Below, piece after piece: positions 1 to 8,300 of a stretch of DNA of 64,000 nt. How positions within the stretch are numbered: the stretch's first letter is position 1; every line of letters begins with the position of its first letter. The stretch lies in assembly GCF_001546455.1 (NCBI RefSeq), contig NZ_KQ956819.1, forward strand, positions 207,526 to 271,525, read 5' to 3'. The notes beneath the pieces were generated by a model. It was not told the DNA's origin, did no database searches, and saw only the letters and a program-made list of their open reading frames with translations. Origin of the DNA: Gardnerella vaginalis (GTDB lineage Bacteria; Actinomycetota; Actinomycetes; Actinomycetales; Bifidobacteriaceae). The translations under genes were made by a program, and so were the position numbers.

Positions 1-239
1 TTGGCGCATAAAGTCCACTGGACTTTATGTTTAAGCCAAATCACGCTTTGAAGGAGCTTGAAACGCATTATGCAATTTCAAGCTCAGTCAAAGCGCTTTA
101 CTTGCGTTGAAAGCACACCGTGCTTTCAACTTTGAGCAAGCTCAGCGCTCCGAATTGCCTTTTCGCGCTACGCTTTAAGCGAAAAGGCAGGTCGGAGCGC
201 GTACAAAAATGCCGCGCAAGATTTATTCAAGCGCGGCAT
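1..239. repeat. Array of five consecutive strong stem-loops
   Basis: The stretch contains no gene and is almost entirely self-complementary. Stem-loops lie at 1-39 (10-bp perfect arm at 7-16 and 20-29, plus outer pairs 1-5 with 35-39), 44-95 (two stacked stems), 107-129 (perfect 10-bp arms, 3-nt loop), 145-200 (9-bp and 10-bp stacked stems) and 209-239 (9-bp GC-rich arms). Some arms can also pair with a neighbour: 88-93 is complementary to 130-135. The last hairpin is listed separately as a terminator. The rest may be a structured RNA, a multi-hairpin intergenic repeat or a remnant at the edge of the window. No known RNA family is recognised. Confidence 0.7.
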
Positions 240-241
240 AA
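204..241 (-). terminator. Rho-independent terminator of the FKBP gene
   Basis: ATGCCGCGC at 209-217 pairs with GCGCGGCAT at 231-239. Read on the minus strand the hairpin is followed by a run of five U, 40 nt past the stop codon of the FKBP lipoprotein gene. Confidence 0.8.
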
Positions 242-281
242 CATTAATCGCAGTTTAATCGCGAGTTAAATCGCAACTAAA

Positions 282-1277
282 TCACGAAGCGTAGAGAATG
301 TCTACAACAAAGTAAAGCGTTGAATTTGCAGGAATTGTTACGTTTCCTTGTGCGTCCTTCTTATCTTCTTTGCCATAGCCATCTTCTGGAGGAATTACCA
401 AAAGAACTTGGGATCCAACTTTCTTTCCAGCCAGACCCTTAGTCCATCCTGGAATCACTTGACCAGCTAGCGAGAAGTCCGCAGGTGTTCCGCGCTTCCA
501 TGACGAATCAAACTGATGTAATTTGCCGTCTTTATCGGTAGTCCAGCCAGTGTAATGGGCGGTTACAGTGCTTTCTTTGGTTACCTCTTTGCCAGTTCCC
601 TCAATCAAAGTTTGAGCAACAAGCTTTCCGTCTGGAACATAGTTATTTTTATCTAACGATGGCTCTCCAGATTTACTAAGAGTTACCTTTGGCAAGTTTT
701 CAGGAATATCCGTAACCTTGCTGCCCGTTGCGCGGTCAAGAGTCTTCATTGAAGAAACAAGAGTTAACACCATTACGTACGCGTCTTGCTTAGTTTGAGG
801 ATTTGCCGGCACGCCAAAGGCGATTGTGGAATTAATCTTCCTTCCCCTAAGCAGCGTGTAGTAAGACTTGTTTGTAACGCCCTTTTTAACAACGATTGAG
901 CAGTCTGGCTTGCCTTGCTTCCAGGTGCTCATAAGTTCTTTGCCATTTTTAGCGTTGTACACAATGCCATTAGCGCATACGCGACTATTTTCTGGGATTT
1001 TAGCGCCATTGCCGTTTTGCAAAATGGCGTAAGAATTTGGCTTAACATCTATAGGGGTTGTTAATTCAACTTTTGGCTGCTTGCCTAAGTCTCCACTTGC
1101 CTTAACGCCGTTTAAAACTTGCATTCCAGCAGCGTTTGCGGCAGCATCTGCCATACCATTGCTTGACTCGCTGTTTGCGCTGCAAGATGCCAAGCAGAAG
1201 CACATAGAAATCGCGCTTGCGCCACAAATTGCTCGAGCTATAACGGATTTAGTTAAATTTAATCTGGTTTTTGTCAT
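282..1277 (-). CDS. FKBP-type peptidyl-prolyl cis-trans isomerase lipoprotein
   Basis: A 331-residue exported prolyl isomerase expected to help fold extracytoplasmic proteins. The N-terminus has a signal peptide ending in a lipobox, LASC, with the lipidated cysteine at residue 32. The FKBP fold fills the last 115 residues or so, with the typical VTAHYTGW, FDSSW, VIPGWTKGL and IPPEDGYG segments. The reading frame is open to a TTG at 1325, but the ATG at 1277 gives a normal-length signal peptide and is preferred. The region between the signal peptide and the FKBP domain (about residues 45-210) is not recognised. It is the only gene of its transcript here and ends in a clear terminator. Confidence 0.9.
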   Translation of the reverse strand: MTKTRLNLTKSVIARAICGASAISMCFCLASCSANSESSNGMADAAANAAGMQVLNGVKASGDLGKQPKVELTTPIDVKPNSYAILQNGNGAKIPENSRVCANGIVYNAKNGKELMSTWKQGKPDCSIVVKKGVTNKSYYTLLRGRKINSTIAFGVPANPQTKQDAYVMVLTLVSSMKTLDRATGSKVTDIPENLPKVTLSKSGEPSLDKNNYVPDGKLVAQTLIEGTGKEVTKESTVTAHYTGWTTDKDGKLHQFDSSWKRGTPADFSLAGQVIPGWTKGLAGKKVGSQVLLVIPPEDGYGKEDKKDAQGNVTIPANSTLYFVVDILYAS

Positions 1278-1480
1278 AAGTTTAAGCCTATAACTTGCGC
1301 ATGATTTTAAATGTTTTAGCGCCAAAATCGCTTAAGCAAAATCGCTTAGTCTTATAAAAGATTAATGAGGATTGTAGAATAGATAAAAGTAGATACAATA
1401 TAACGAATTTAGAATCAGCTTTAATACGCCTGCGTGCGTTGCTGCGATTAGCGGCAGTGCAGGTTTAAGAAAGAGGTTTA

Positions 1481-3163
1481 ATGCAACATCCTACAAAACG
1501 AGCTAAGGTCATGCGGGGCATTGTGGCGCCTATTTTTGGTCTACTCGCTGTTCTTAGTATTGTTCTTGGTGTGCTTAATGCAACGGTTTGGAAGCCGAGT
1601 TCGATTGTTTCGGCGCATACAAACGTGTATGGCTCTAGATACATTGTTACGGATCCAGGTGTTTTAAACCTTGTTGATTATCGCGTAAGAATCAGCGTTG
1701 CGGCGCTTAATACTCGCAAGCCTATTTGCGTTGCGGTTGGCTTGGCTAAAGACGTGCGCGGATGGGTGCAGGGGCATTCCGTGCAAAGAATAACTGGTCT
1801 TGATAATTGGAGTAATCTTTCTACCGCTGTTATGAAGGTAGATAACGCAGGTGCAGATGGAGGCAATGATTCGGCTGCTGCTCAAACTAGTGCGAATGCT
1901 ACTGATTCTAAGGCTTCTAAAGATGTTGATTTTAAAGATTCAGATTTGTGGACTAATGCCACTTGCCAAATGGGCTTGGCAAAGCTGTTTGTAAATGCTG
2001 CCGATTTTGAGCAGGCGGGCAATGCGGCGGATTTGGCTATAAAACAGGAATCGCAAGATAATACGCAATCTCATGTATCGCATCAAAAATTGCCATCGGC
2101 TTTGCGGGCAAAAATTGCCCGTAGAGCTTTGATTATTGACCTTGGCAAGAATTCTCCCGAAGCTTTTGTTGAATTGCGCTGGCGCAGGCATAATCTACCT
2201 GATTTTGCAACTCCTTTGTATTTTGTAGGTGCGCTGTTTATTCTGCTTTGCGGACTTTCGGCTTCTGTGTTTGCAATGGCGCCGCATCGCAGGCGAAATA
2301 AGCGACTTGTTGCAAGCAGAACGGGCTTGATTAGCGTTGAGAATGTTAGCCAAGAAGAAGTTAAGATCTCGGAGGCCTTGGCTGGAACTTTGGCTGGCAT
2401 TTTTGGCAGCGCAAAGCGCAAAAAGTCTAAGCACAAGGGCAGTTCTGGGGCGCATGCAAGGCACGGAGTTCACGCAAGAACGCGTACCGCAAAGTCTCAA
2501 GCGGCTGCTGATTCTTCTATAAGTGTAAAGTCTGGTCTAAATTCTTCCCCTACTGCGGCTTTAGATGAAACAACTGTTATTTCTAAAGACGATTTGCAGT
2601 CTTACTTTGCTAGGTTTGCTAGCGAATCTGGGGTTGCTTTTAATGGCGATTTGGCTGGCGAGGCTAAGGTGGCGGTGGCTGGCGATTCTTCCGCGGAGTC
2701 TGGCGATGTTGAATCTGCGGGAAATTCAGCGGGTAGCTCAGATGGTAGCTCGGCAAACATCTCATCTGTTAGTTCAGCGGATAGTAAGGAAAGTGCTCAG
2801 AAAGAGCCAAACTCACAAAACTCACAAAAAGCACAAAAATCCGAAAATGGCCGCGCAAAAAATCGCTACAAGAATGAGTCCCGTTACGGCAGTGGCAGTA
2901 GCAGCGGCAGCGGCAACCGCAATCGCAAGGCCAATCGCGGCAAGGCTGCGGCGGCTGGAGATTCGGCATCTGGCGATTCGGCTAGTGCAAAGCCAGGCAG
3001 CAAGCGCGATGCTCGCAGTCAAAAGCAAGGAAGAAATCGCAAGTACAGAGATAGAGGATTTGATAACCGCTCCAACAGGGGCTCCAATAATGGCTCCAAC
3101 AGTGGCACTAACAACGGCTCCTCCAACACCAACTCAAAATCTTCAAAAAACCGCAAAAAGTAA
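1481..3163 (+). CDS. Two-span membrane protein with long low-complexity tail
   Basis: Not recognised by name. The 560-residue product has a membrane segment at about residues 13-34, an external domain of about 200 residues and a second membrane segment near residues 243-266 that ends in a basic HRRRNKR stop-transfer motif. The remaining 290 or so residues are cytoplasmic by this topology and very rich in Ser, Gly, Asn, Lys and Arg, ending in Asn/Ser/Lys repeats. An AGAGG ribosome binding site precedes the ATG. It is followed after 22 nt by a lipoprotein gene and then by a CnoX-like gene, so the three probably form one transcript with an envelope-related role. The tail resembles nucleic-acid-binding disordered tails, but this is only composition. 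Confidence 0.75.
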   Translation: MQHPTKRAKVMRGIVAPIFGLLAVLSIVLGVLNATVWKPSSIVSAHTNVYGSRYIVTDPGVLNLVDYRVRISVAALNTRKPICVAVGLAKDVRGWVQGHSVQRITGLDNWSNLSTAVMKVDNAGADGGNDSAAAQTSANATDSKASKDVDFKDSDLWTNATCQMGLAKLFVNAADFEQAGNAADLAIKQESQDNTQSHVSHQKLPSALRAKIARRALIIDLGKNSPEAFVELRWRRHNLPDFATPLYFVGALFILLCGLSASVFAMAPHRRRNKRLVASRTGLISVENVSQEEVKISEALAGTLAGIFGSAKRKKSKHKGSSGAHARHGVHARTRTAKSQAAADSSISVKSGLNSSPTAALDETTVISKDDLQSYFARFASESGVAFNGDLAGEAKVAVAGDSSAESGDVESAGNSAGSSDGSSANISSVSSADSKESAQKEPNSQNSQKAQKSENGRAKNRYKNESRYGSGSSSGSGNRNRKANRGKAAAAGDSASGDSASAKPGSKRDARSQKQGRNRKYRDRGFDNRSNRGSNNGSNSGTNNGSSNTNSKSSKNRKK

Positions 3164-3185
3164 CGTTATTTTGGAAAGTATGATT

Positions 3186-4205
3186 ATGTTTTATGCGCAT
3201 AAAATCAAGCATTACGCACGTTTTGCATGTGCGTCGGTAATTGCTTCGGCAATGTGCCTTACGCTTTGCGCTTGCGAAGGCCAAGTTCCTAAAGCAGAAG
3301 AAGGCTCTAGCATTAAGGAGATTCCAGACGTAACTCCAATCAAAGAAAAAGATATACGTTTAAGAGTTTTGCGCTCCTTAGAGAAGGCCAACGAAGAGAA
3401 AAACGCAAGCAACCTTGAGGAATACATGAGCGGCCCTTCGGCTCTTGTGCGTGCAAGCGAGCTGGCGATTGCTGCAAAAACAGGCAAATTGGACGCAAAA
3501 ACCACTATTCCGCGCGAAGTTGCTCAAACAATTGTGCCAACAAACGCAAGCTGGCCGCGCGATTTAATGACGATTACCACAACAACAAAAGATCAGCAAT
3601 CTAAGCGCCTGTTGGTGATTCGCCAAGATAGCGCGCGCTCAAATTACAAACTTTGGGCGGTAGCAAGGCTTTTCCCAGGCGTTCACTTGCCAAAATTCCC
3701 AGTTCCTTCAATCGGAGCTTCTATGGGGAAAGCCAATGACTCCGGATTGATTATGACTCCGCAGGCGGCTGCAACTGCATATGCAGACGTTTTACAAAGA
3801 GGCGAATCAAGCAAGTTTGCAAAGTATTTTGCTGCAGACTACTTGCGATCAAAGTTAGAGGAGCTTTCTAAAACCGTTCAAGCGGGAATGGAGCGAAACA
3901 AGGGCTCTCAGGAGCAGGTTTTTGTTCCCGTAACAAATCAGATTAGCGTTATGCGCGCAAGCGATGGAAGTGATTTGGTTGTTGCTCGTATTGATTCAGT
4001 CTGGACTAGAAAAGCTGGCGAAGGCCGAGAATCTAGGCCAGCTTCCGATGAAGAAAAAGCCCTGTTTGGCGACGCTAAGGCCACGTCCACAATGCGCGTA
4101 ACCTATGTGAACGTTATAGCTATGGTTGTGCCTCCTGCTGGGTCTGGTGCAAGTATTATTCCGGTTGGCGCGGAACGTCAGCCTATAAAAGTAGAGGCGT
4201 TGTAG
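3186..4205 (+). CDS. Lipoprotein of unknown function
   Basis: A 339-residue protein with a signal peptide and lipobox L-C-A-C (lipidated cysteine near residue 30). The mature part has no motif I can name; it is a mixed alpha/beta sequence without repeats. The frame is open far upstream inside the previous gene, but that part is a shadow in another frame. The start at 3186 is chosen because GGAAAG at 3173-3178 lies 7 nt before it; an in-frame ATG at 3180 is too close to that site. It sits 22 nt behind the two-span membrane protein and ends 55 nt before the thioredoxin-TPR gene, so co-transcription is likely. Confidence 0.8.
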   Translation: MFYAHKIKHYARFACASVIASAMCLTLCACEGQVPKAEEGSSIKEIPDVTPIKEKDIRLRVLRSLEKANEEKNASNLEEYMSGPSALVRASELAIAAKTGKLDAKTTIPREVAQTIVPTNASWPRDLMTITTTTKDQQSKRLLVIRQDSARSNYKLWAVARLFPGVHLPKFPVPSIGASMGKANDSGLIMTPQAAATAYADVLQRGESSKFAKYFAADYLRSKLEELSKTVQAGMERNKGSQEQVFVPVTNQISVMRASDGSDLVVARIDSVWTRKAGEGRESRPASDEEKALFGDAKATSTMRVTYVNVIAMVVPPAGSGASIIPVGAERQPIKVEAL

Positions 4206-4260
4206 AGTTTTAGCATGTACAGCGTTGAATCGCGTACAAAATTCAAGTAAAAGAGGAAAT

Positions 4261-5310
4261 ATGGTTGATTCGCAATCCATGGGTATGAATCCGGGTGGAT
4301 TTTCACTTGCTGGTGCAGTAGATTTAGAAGGCGTAAAGCGCAAAGCGGAGGCCCTTGCAAAGCGCGAAGCCGCCGAAAAATCTGGCAAGCCGCAGTCTAA
4401 AATGCCACTTGCAGGCGGGTATGTGATTGATGTTAACGATCAGACTTTCCAGGCAATGGTTCAGACTTCCGTAAGTTTTCCAATTATCTTGCTTGTTTGG
4501 CAAAAAAGTGATGAAACTTCTTATGATTTAGCGCAAAATCTTGCGGATTCTATTACTGCCCTAGATGGTCGAATGCAACTTGCGAGAATTGACGCGGATC
4601 AAAGCCCATCGATTGCTCAAGCTTTGCGAGCTCAGCAACTTCCTGCGATTTATGGTCTTGTTGGTGGAAGGCCAATGCCTATTTGTCAAGGTTTGCCTAG
4701 CGCGGATGAATTGCAGCAAATCTGTAACGAAATTTTGCCGCAGCTGGTTAAGGTTGCAGAAAAGTCTGGTGTAGCTGGAACTGCTCCATATGTTGATTCA
4801 GCGGAATCTAAAGCAGATTCTTCAGATTCTTCAGATTCTTCAAATTCGGCAGATGCTGACGCAGACGATAATTCTGCGGATTCTGGCGATTTCTCCAACG
4901 TTCCTCCTGAGCATAAGGCAGCTCGTGCTGCGGCTGTTAGTGGCGATTATGCGCTAGCTGCAAGTGAGTATGAAAAAGTATTGCAGGCTAATCCAAATGA
5001 CTTATTAGCTGCTCGCGAACGTGCTAAAGCCTTGCTTCTTAGCAGGAATACAAACACAAATGTAGAGGCTGTGCGCAAAGCTGCTGGAGATAATCCTAGC
5101 GATGTTTCCGCTCAGCTTGCTGTGGCAGATGTAGATATGATTGATGGCCACATTGACGATGCTTTTGGCAGGCTGCTTGATTTTCTTGCTTCTCACAAAG
5201 ATTGCGCAGATGCGATTAAAGACCGCATGCTCGAGTATTTTGCAATGCTTCCCGCCGGCGATGAGCGTTTGAATCGCGCTCGCCGTCGTCTTGCAATCCT
5301 TCTCTATTGA
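4261..5310 (+). CDS. CnoX/YbbN-like thioredoxin-TPR co-chaperone
   Basis: A 349-residue cytoplasmic protein. A thioredoxin-like domain (about residues 55-165) is followed by a Ser/Asp-rich linker and a C-terminal tetratricopeptide region (about 215-349), the architecture of the YbbN/CnoX family, which in E. coli acts as a holdase and chaperedoxin. The position of the redox CxxC motif reads WQKSDETS, so no dithiol chemistry is expected and a holdase or adaptor role is more likely. The ATG at 4261 has the site AGAGGAAAT directly before it; an upstream TTG at 4225 is rejected. Last gene of the probable three-gene unit from 1481. Confidence 0.85.
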   Translation: MVDSQSMGMNPGGFSLAGAVDLEGVKRKAEALAKREAAEKSGKPQSKMPLAGGYVIDVNDQTFQAMVQTSVSFPIILLVWQKSDETSYDLAQNLADSITALDGRMQLARIDADQSPSIAQALRAQQLPAIYGLVGGRPMPICQGLPSADELQQICNEILPQLVKVAEKSGVAGTAPYVDSAESKADSSDSSDSSNSADADADDNSADSGDFSNVPPEHKAARAAAVSGDYALAASEYEKVLQANPNDLLAARERAKALLLSRNTNTNVEAVRKAAGDNPSDVSAQLAVADVDMIDGHIDDAFGRLLDFLASHKDCADAIKDRMLEYFAMLPAGDERLNRARRRLAILLY

Positions 5311-5325
5311 TATATCAGATAGCTG

Positions 5326-5352
5326 TATTACTTGAGTAATTTTTTGGTAATA
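5326..5352. promoter_or_regulatory. Inverted repeat upstream of the first toxin-antitoxin pair
   Basis: TATTAC at 5326-5331 and GTAATA at 5347-5352 form an inverted repeat 54 nt before the toxin-like gene. The position would suit autoregulation by the ribbon-helix-helix partner. This is inferred from symmetry and location only. Confidence 0.4.
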
Positions 5353-5405
5353 CCTCGGTGATAATCTAGTATCAATAGTCTTCGGCTTATGCGAGGTGTT
5401 TGTGA

Positions 5406-5660
5406 ATGAGGGTTTATATATTGCCGCGCGTTCATAAGAGGCATCCAGAACTCACCGATGAAGATGTTCTTACAGCATTTCATAGTGTGATGGTTGATGC
5501 GCGCAGAAATAATGAAACCTGGGTATGTATTGGTCTTGATTCTCGTGGTAGAAATGTTGAGATTGTATACAAGCAGATTGGTGAAGATGTGTTGATATAT
5601 CACGCAATGACTCCGCCAACTAAAAAGATTAAAACTGAGTTAGCTAAAAGAAGGTATTGA
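5406..5660 (+). CDS. Small toxin-like protein of a type II toxin-antitoxin pair (BrnT-like)
   Basis: An 84-residue protein starting MRVYILPRVHKRHPE, with a HPELTDEDVLTAF segment, a central beta-strand-like IGLDSRGRNVEIVYKQI and a conserved-looking IYHAMTPPTKKIKTEL tail. The layout (short N-terminal helices, GR..EIVY hairpin, basic C-terminus) resembles BrnT-type and related RelE-fold toxins, but I cannot assign a named family with certainty. It is followed at once by a small gene whose C-terminus is a ribbon-helix-helix domain, the usual partner. If it is not a toxin, it is a small protein of a two-gene regulatory unit. Confidence 0.6.
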   Translation: MRVYILPRVHKRHPELTDEDVLTAFHSVMVDARRNNETWVCIGLDSRGRNVEIVYKQIGEDVLIYHAMTPPTKKIKTELAKRRY

Positions 5661-5662
5661 AA

Positions 5663-5935
5663 ATGAACGAGGAGAATCTTCTGAGAAAATTTGGAATGAC
5701 ATCCGAACAAATTGATAAGGATGTTGAGGTTTTGGAAGATGAGAACCAAGATGATGGAGTAATAGGACCTGTATACTATGGTCTGCATATGGCTTCTGCA
5801 CAAGATGAACCTTTAGTTAGTATGACAATAAAACTCCCTAAAGCTCAGCTTGAAAGTATAACGAGGGCATCGAAAAATTATCATATAAGTAGAAGTGAAT
5901 ATGTTCGCCGAAAGCTTGCAGGTGCTGTTAGCTAA
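5663..5935 (+). CDS. Ribbon-helix-helix antitoxin partner
   Basis: A 90-residue protein. The N-terminal half is acidic. The C-terminal 40 residues read as a CopG/ribbon-helix-helix fold: a SMTIKLP strand, a helix, and HISRSEYVRRKL as the second helix. This places the DNA-binding domain at the C-terminus, less usual than the N-terminal position. The start at 5663 is chosen because AGAAGG at 5649-5654 lies 8 nt upstream; a TTG at 5657 overlaps the stop of the preceding gene but is too close to that site. Expected to neutralise the 5406-5660 product and repress the pair. Confidence 0.65.
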   Translation: MNEENLLRKFGMTSEQIDKDVEVLEDENQDDGVIGPVYYGLHMASAQDEPLVSMTIKLPKAQLESITRASKNYHISRSEYVRRKLAGAVS

Positions 5936-5986
5936 TAAAAAAGCCAAGACGCGCATTCGTGAGAAGTATGCGATTCTTGGCTTTAG
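5936..5986. terminator. Bidirectional terminator between antitoxin and tRNA
   Basis: AAGCCAAGA at 5941-5949 pairs with TCTTGGCTT at 5975-5983. An A-run lies on the left and a T-run on the right, so it can end both the toxin-antitoxin transcript (+) and the tRNA transcript (-). Confidence 0.75.
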
Positions 5987-6060
5987 TAGCGGGGCATGGA
6001 TTTGAACCATGGACCTCTGGGTTATGAGCCCAGCGAGCTACCGAGCTGCTCCACCCCGCG
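5987..6060 (-). tRNA. Initiator tRNA-Met (CAT)
   Basis: A full cloverleaf can be drawn on the minus strand. The anticodon is CAT in the loop CTCATAA. Two initiator hallmarks are visible: no Watson-Crick pair at 1-72 (C opposite U) and three consecutive G-C pairs (GGG/CCC) at the anticodon-stem base. The T arm is CATGG-TTCAAAT-CCATG. The CCA end is not encoded. Confidence 0.95.
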
Positions 6061-6086
6061 TCGGCTGCTTTTTAGCAGCTCTATCT

Positions 6087-6114
6087 ACGATAGGGGCAAA
6101 TTTAGATTTGTCAA
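6087..6114 (-). promoter_or_regulatory. Promoter of the initiator tRNA
   Basis: On the minus strand a consensus TTGACA (6109-6114) is followed after 16 nt by TATCGT (6087-6092), about 27 nt before the tRNA 5' end. A small hairpin GCTGC/GCAGC (6064-6079) lies in the leader. Confidence 0.75.
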
Positions 6115-6410
6115 GTCTTCGGCGTGTTTCCCGCAAAAGCGGTTTAATTCTAAACAAATGTGGAGTACAATAAACAAGTGACTAGAGATTTGCATACTTT
6201 ATAAGCGCAAAACTCGTTAATAATCAACAATATAACTCAAATGTACAAACCAAGAGTAGAATCAGCATTTTAGAGATATATTTTCGTTTAGTATCACACC
6301 AACGAATAGATTTACAGAGTTTGCCGTTTATGCAACCCAGCTTTAAGAGGATTAGTATTAAAGGTTTAGTATTAATTAAACGTGAGTAGCGATATAAACG
6401 ACGCCTTACA
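6115..6410. other. Upstream region of the ATP synthase operon, no gene
   Basis: AT-rich and without a convincing open frame. It must hold the atp promoter, but no single site stands out. The decamer TTAGTATTAA occurs twice, at 6352-6361 and 6366-6375. Confidence 0.5.
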
Positions 6411-6421
6411 AGGAGGAGCTG

Positions 6422-7276
6422 ATGAGTGGAGCTATTGAAGCGTTAGCTAACACTGTGCATTCGGCAACATTGCTGGCTTCAGAACAGCCAGAGTTGCCTA
6501 AGATTGATGAGTTTTTGCCTCCAGAGATTTTATTCCAAGGCACGCCATTTGCAATGAACCGCATTATTTTGGTGCGCGTGCTTATGGCTGTAATCGTTAT
6601 GATTATTTTTGGCATTGGTGCCGCTCGCGCAAAAGTAGTTCCTACGCGATTCCAAAGTGTGCTAGAAATCCTAATGGATTTTGTGCGATTTAACATTGTG
6701 TATGAGATGATTGGCGAAGAACGTGGCAAGCGCTATGTGCCAATGATGTCTACATTATTTATAACAATTTTCTTCTTTAATCTTTGTTCTGTGATTCCAG
6801 GATTGAATATGGCTGCAACCGCAACCATTACTGGTCCGCTTGTATTTGCTTTATGGGTTGTGTGCCAATATCTTATTGCTGGCATTCGCGAAAAAGGTTT
6901 TTTGCGATTCTTCCGTGAAGCATTATTCCCAGCGGGCGTGCCATGGCCGATTTACTTTATTCTTTCGCCATTGCAGCTCATAGAATTAATAATTGTGCGA
7001 CCACTTTCGCTTACAATCCGTTTGTTTGCGAATATGATTGCTGGCCATTTGCTGGTGGCCACTTGCCTAGTATTCACCAACTTCTTTGTGGTGGATTCCA
7101 GCAATAAACTCCTTGCCTTCGGCGGTGCATTATGGCTGCTTGGTGGCATTCTGTTTACCCTATTCGAAATTATGGTAGCAGGATTGCAGGCATTTATTTT
7201 TACCGTGCTTGCGTCCGTCTACATTTCGGAAAGCTACCCAGAGGAAGAAGAAAAATCTGCTGTTGCTGTTGCCTGA
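6422..7276 (+). CDS. atpB: ATP synthase Fo subunit a
   Basis: A 284-residue integral membrane protein that forms the proton half-channels against the c-ring. Several hydrophobic spans are visible, and the essential arginine lies in the conserved segment LTIRLFANMIAGHLL. The start is fixed by a strong GGAGGAG site just before the ATG. First gene of the eight-gene operon B-E-F-H-A-G-D-C; there is no atpI ahead of it. In fermentative bifidobacteria this complex is expected to run mainly as an ATP-driven proton pump for pH homeostasis (general knowledge, not visible here). Confidence 0.97.
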   Translation: MSGAIEALANTVHSATLLASEQPELPKIDEFLPPEILFQGTPFAMNRIILVRVLMAVIVMIIFGIGAARAKVVPTRFQSVLEILMDFVRFNIVYEMIGEERGKRYVPMMSTLFITIFFFNLCSVIPGLNMAATATITGPLVFALWVVCQYLIAGIREKGFLRFFREALFPAGVPWPIYFILSPLQLIELIIVRPLSLTIRLFANMIAGHLLVATCLVFTNFFVVDSSNKLLAFGGALWLLGGILFTLFEIMVAGLQAFIFTVLASVYISESYPEEEEKSAVAVA

Positions 7277-7352
7277 TAGCATAGCTTAAATCTTCAGATT
7301 TTACACATCTTACGGGTTTATACTGGTTACTGTTTTAACAGAAAGGAAACCA

Positions 7353-7586
7353 ATGAATAACATCATCGCTCTAGCAGGATTGGTCGGTAACCTGAGCATC
7401 CTTGGCTTTGCTGTTGCAACAATCTCTCCTGCACTTGGTATGGCAATCGTTGTTGCTAAGGCTATGGAGTCCACTGCACGTCAGCCAGAAGTTGGCAATC
7501 GTATTCAGCTGTTTATGTTTGTTGGCTTGGCATTTATCGAGGTTCTGGGCTTGCTCGGATTCGTTGCCTACATTATGGGAAAGTGA
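7353..7586 (+). CDS. atpE: ATP synthase Fo subunit c
   Basis: A 77-residue two-helix hairpin. The polar loop is ARQPE, and the ion-binding carboxylate is Glu63 in FIEVLGLLGF. The residue after Glu63 is Val and there is no Gln in the matching place of helix 1, so the sodium-binding pattern is absent and proton specificity is expected. The ribosome binding site AGAAAGGAAA lies 76 nt after atpB in a gap long enough for separate translational control, which would fit the higher stoichiometry of c. Confidence 0.97.
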   Translation: MNNIIALAGLVGNLSILGFAVATISPALGMAIVVAKAMESTARQPEVGNRIQLFMFVGLAFIEVLGLLGFVAYIMGK

Positions 7587-7650
7587 ACCGAACGAAACAA
7601 CTCGTTCCAGCACAAATACAAAAGTGTTGAAGGAATAGAAAGGACAAGCC

Positions 7651-8193
7651 ATGGCACATGCATCTGAGAGTAATGGTTTGGCGTTGTTCTTGCCTGAGCC
7701 TTATGACTTAGTGTGGTCGTTAATTGTTTTGGTAGTTCTTGCAGCATTTTTCTACAAGTTTGTTATGCCTAAATTCCAGGCAATTCTTGATGAGCGTGCA
7801 GAAAAAATCGAAGGCGGAATGGCCAAAGCAGCAAACGTGCAGCGTGAAGCGGATGAATTAAAGAGCAAGATGGAAGAAGAGCTTGCTCAGGCTCAAGCAG
7901 ATGCTGCAAAGACTCGTGAACAGGCTCGTGCACAGGCTTCTAAGATTGTTGATGAAGCAAGACAGCGCGCAGAAAAAGATGCTGCAAAAATCATTAGTGA
8001 AGCTCAGTGTTCCATTGAAGCTCAGCATAAGCACGCCATGTCTAGCCTCCAAGGAGAAGTCTCGGTTCTCGCTGCAGCGTTAGCTGGCAAGATTCTTGCA
8101 TCTAAGCTAGATGACGATGCCGTAGGCTCTAAAATCATTGATCATGTGATTGATGAAGTCTCAAGTGTTAAGGATTCGGGTCAAAACAAGTAG
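7651..8193 (+). CDS. atpF: ATP synthase Fo subunit b
   Basis: A 180-residue peripheral-stalk subunit. One membrane span at about residues 16-38 is followed by a long charged, Ala/Glu/Lys/Gln-rich coiled coil that dimerises and reaches delta on top of F1. An AGAAAGGA site precedes the ATG. Length and charge pattern are normal for the family. Position between atpE and atpH as expected. Confidence 0.96.
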   Translation: MAHASESNGLALFLPEPYDLVWSLIVLVVLAAFFYKFVMPKFQAILDERAEKIEGGMAKAANVQREADELKSKMEEELAQAQADAAKTREQARAQASKIVDEARQRAEKDAAKIISEAQCSIEAQHKHAMSSLQGEVSVLAAALAGKILASKLDDDAVGSKIIDHVIDEVSSVKDSGQNK

Positions 8194-8300
8194 CTAAAAC
8201 AAGCGGTTTCACTAAGTTTTACATTTTAGTTTTAATCTAAGTTAAATCTTGGTGATGCTTGGTTCCGCTACTTAAGTTTTGCATAAATGAGGAGGTACGG

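Noticed and set aside
2565-3185. Long upstream extension of the lipoprotein frame inside the 560-residue gene
   Set aside because: It is an open shadow frame of the Ser/Ala-rich gene. The lipoprotein has its own ribosome binding site and signal peptide at 3186.
5936-6060. tRNA-fMet as an attachment site for an integrated element
   Set aside because: No integrase gene and no duplicated tRNA 3' end are seen in the window. Only a toxin-antitoxin pair is adjacent.
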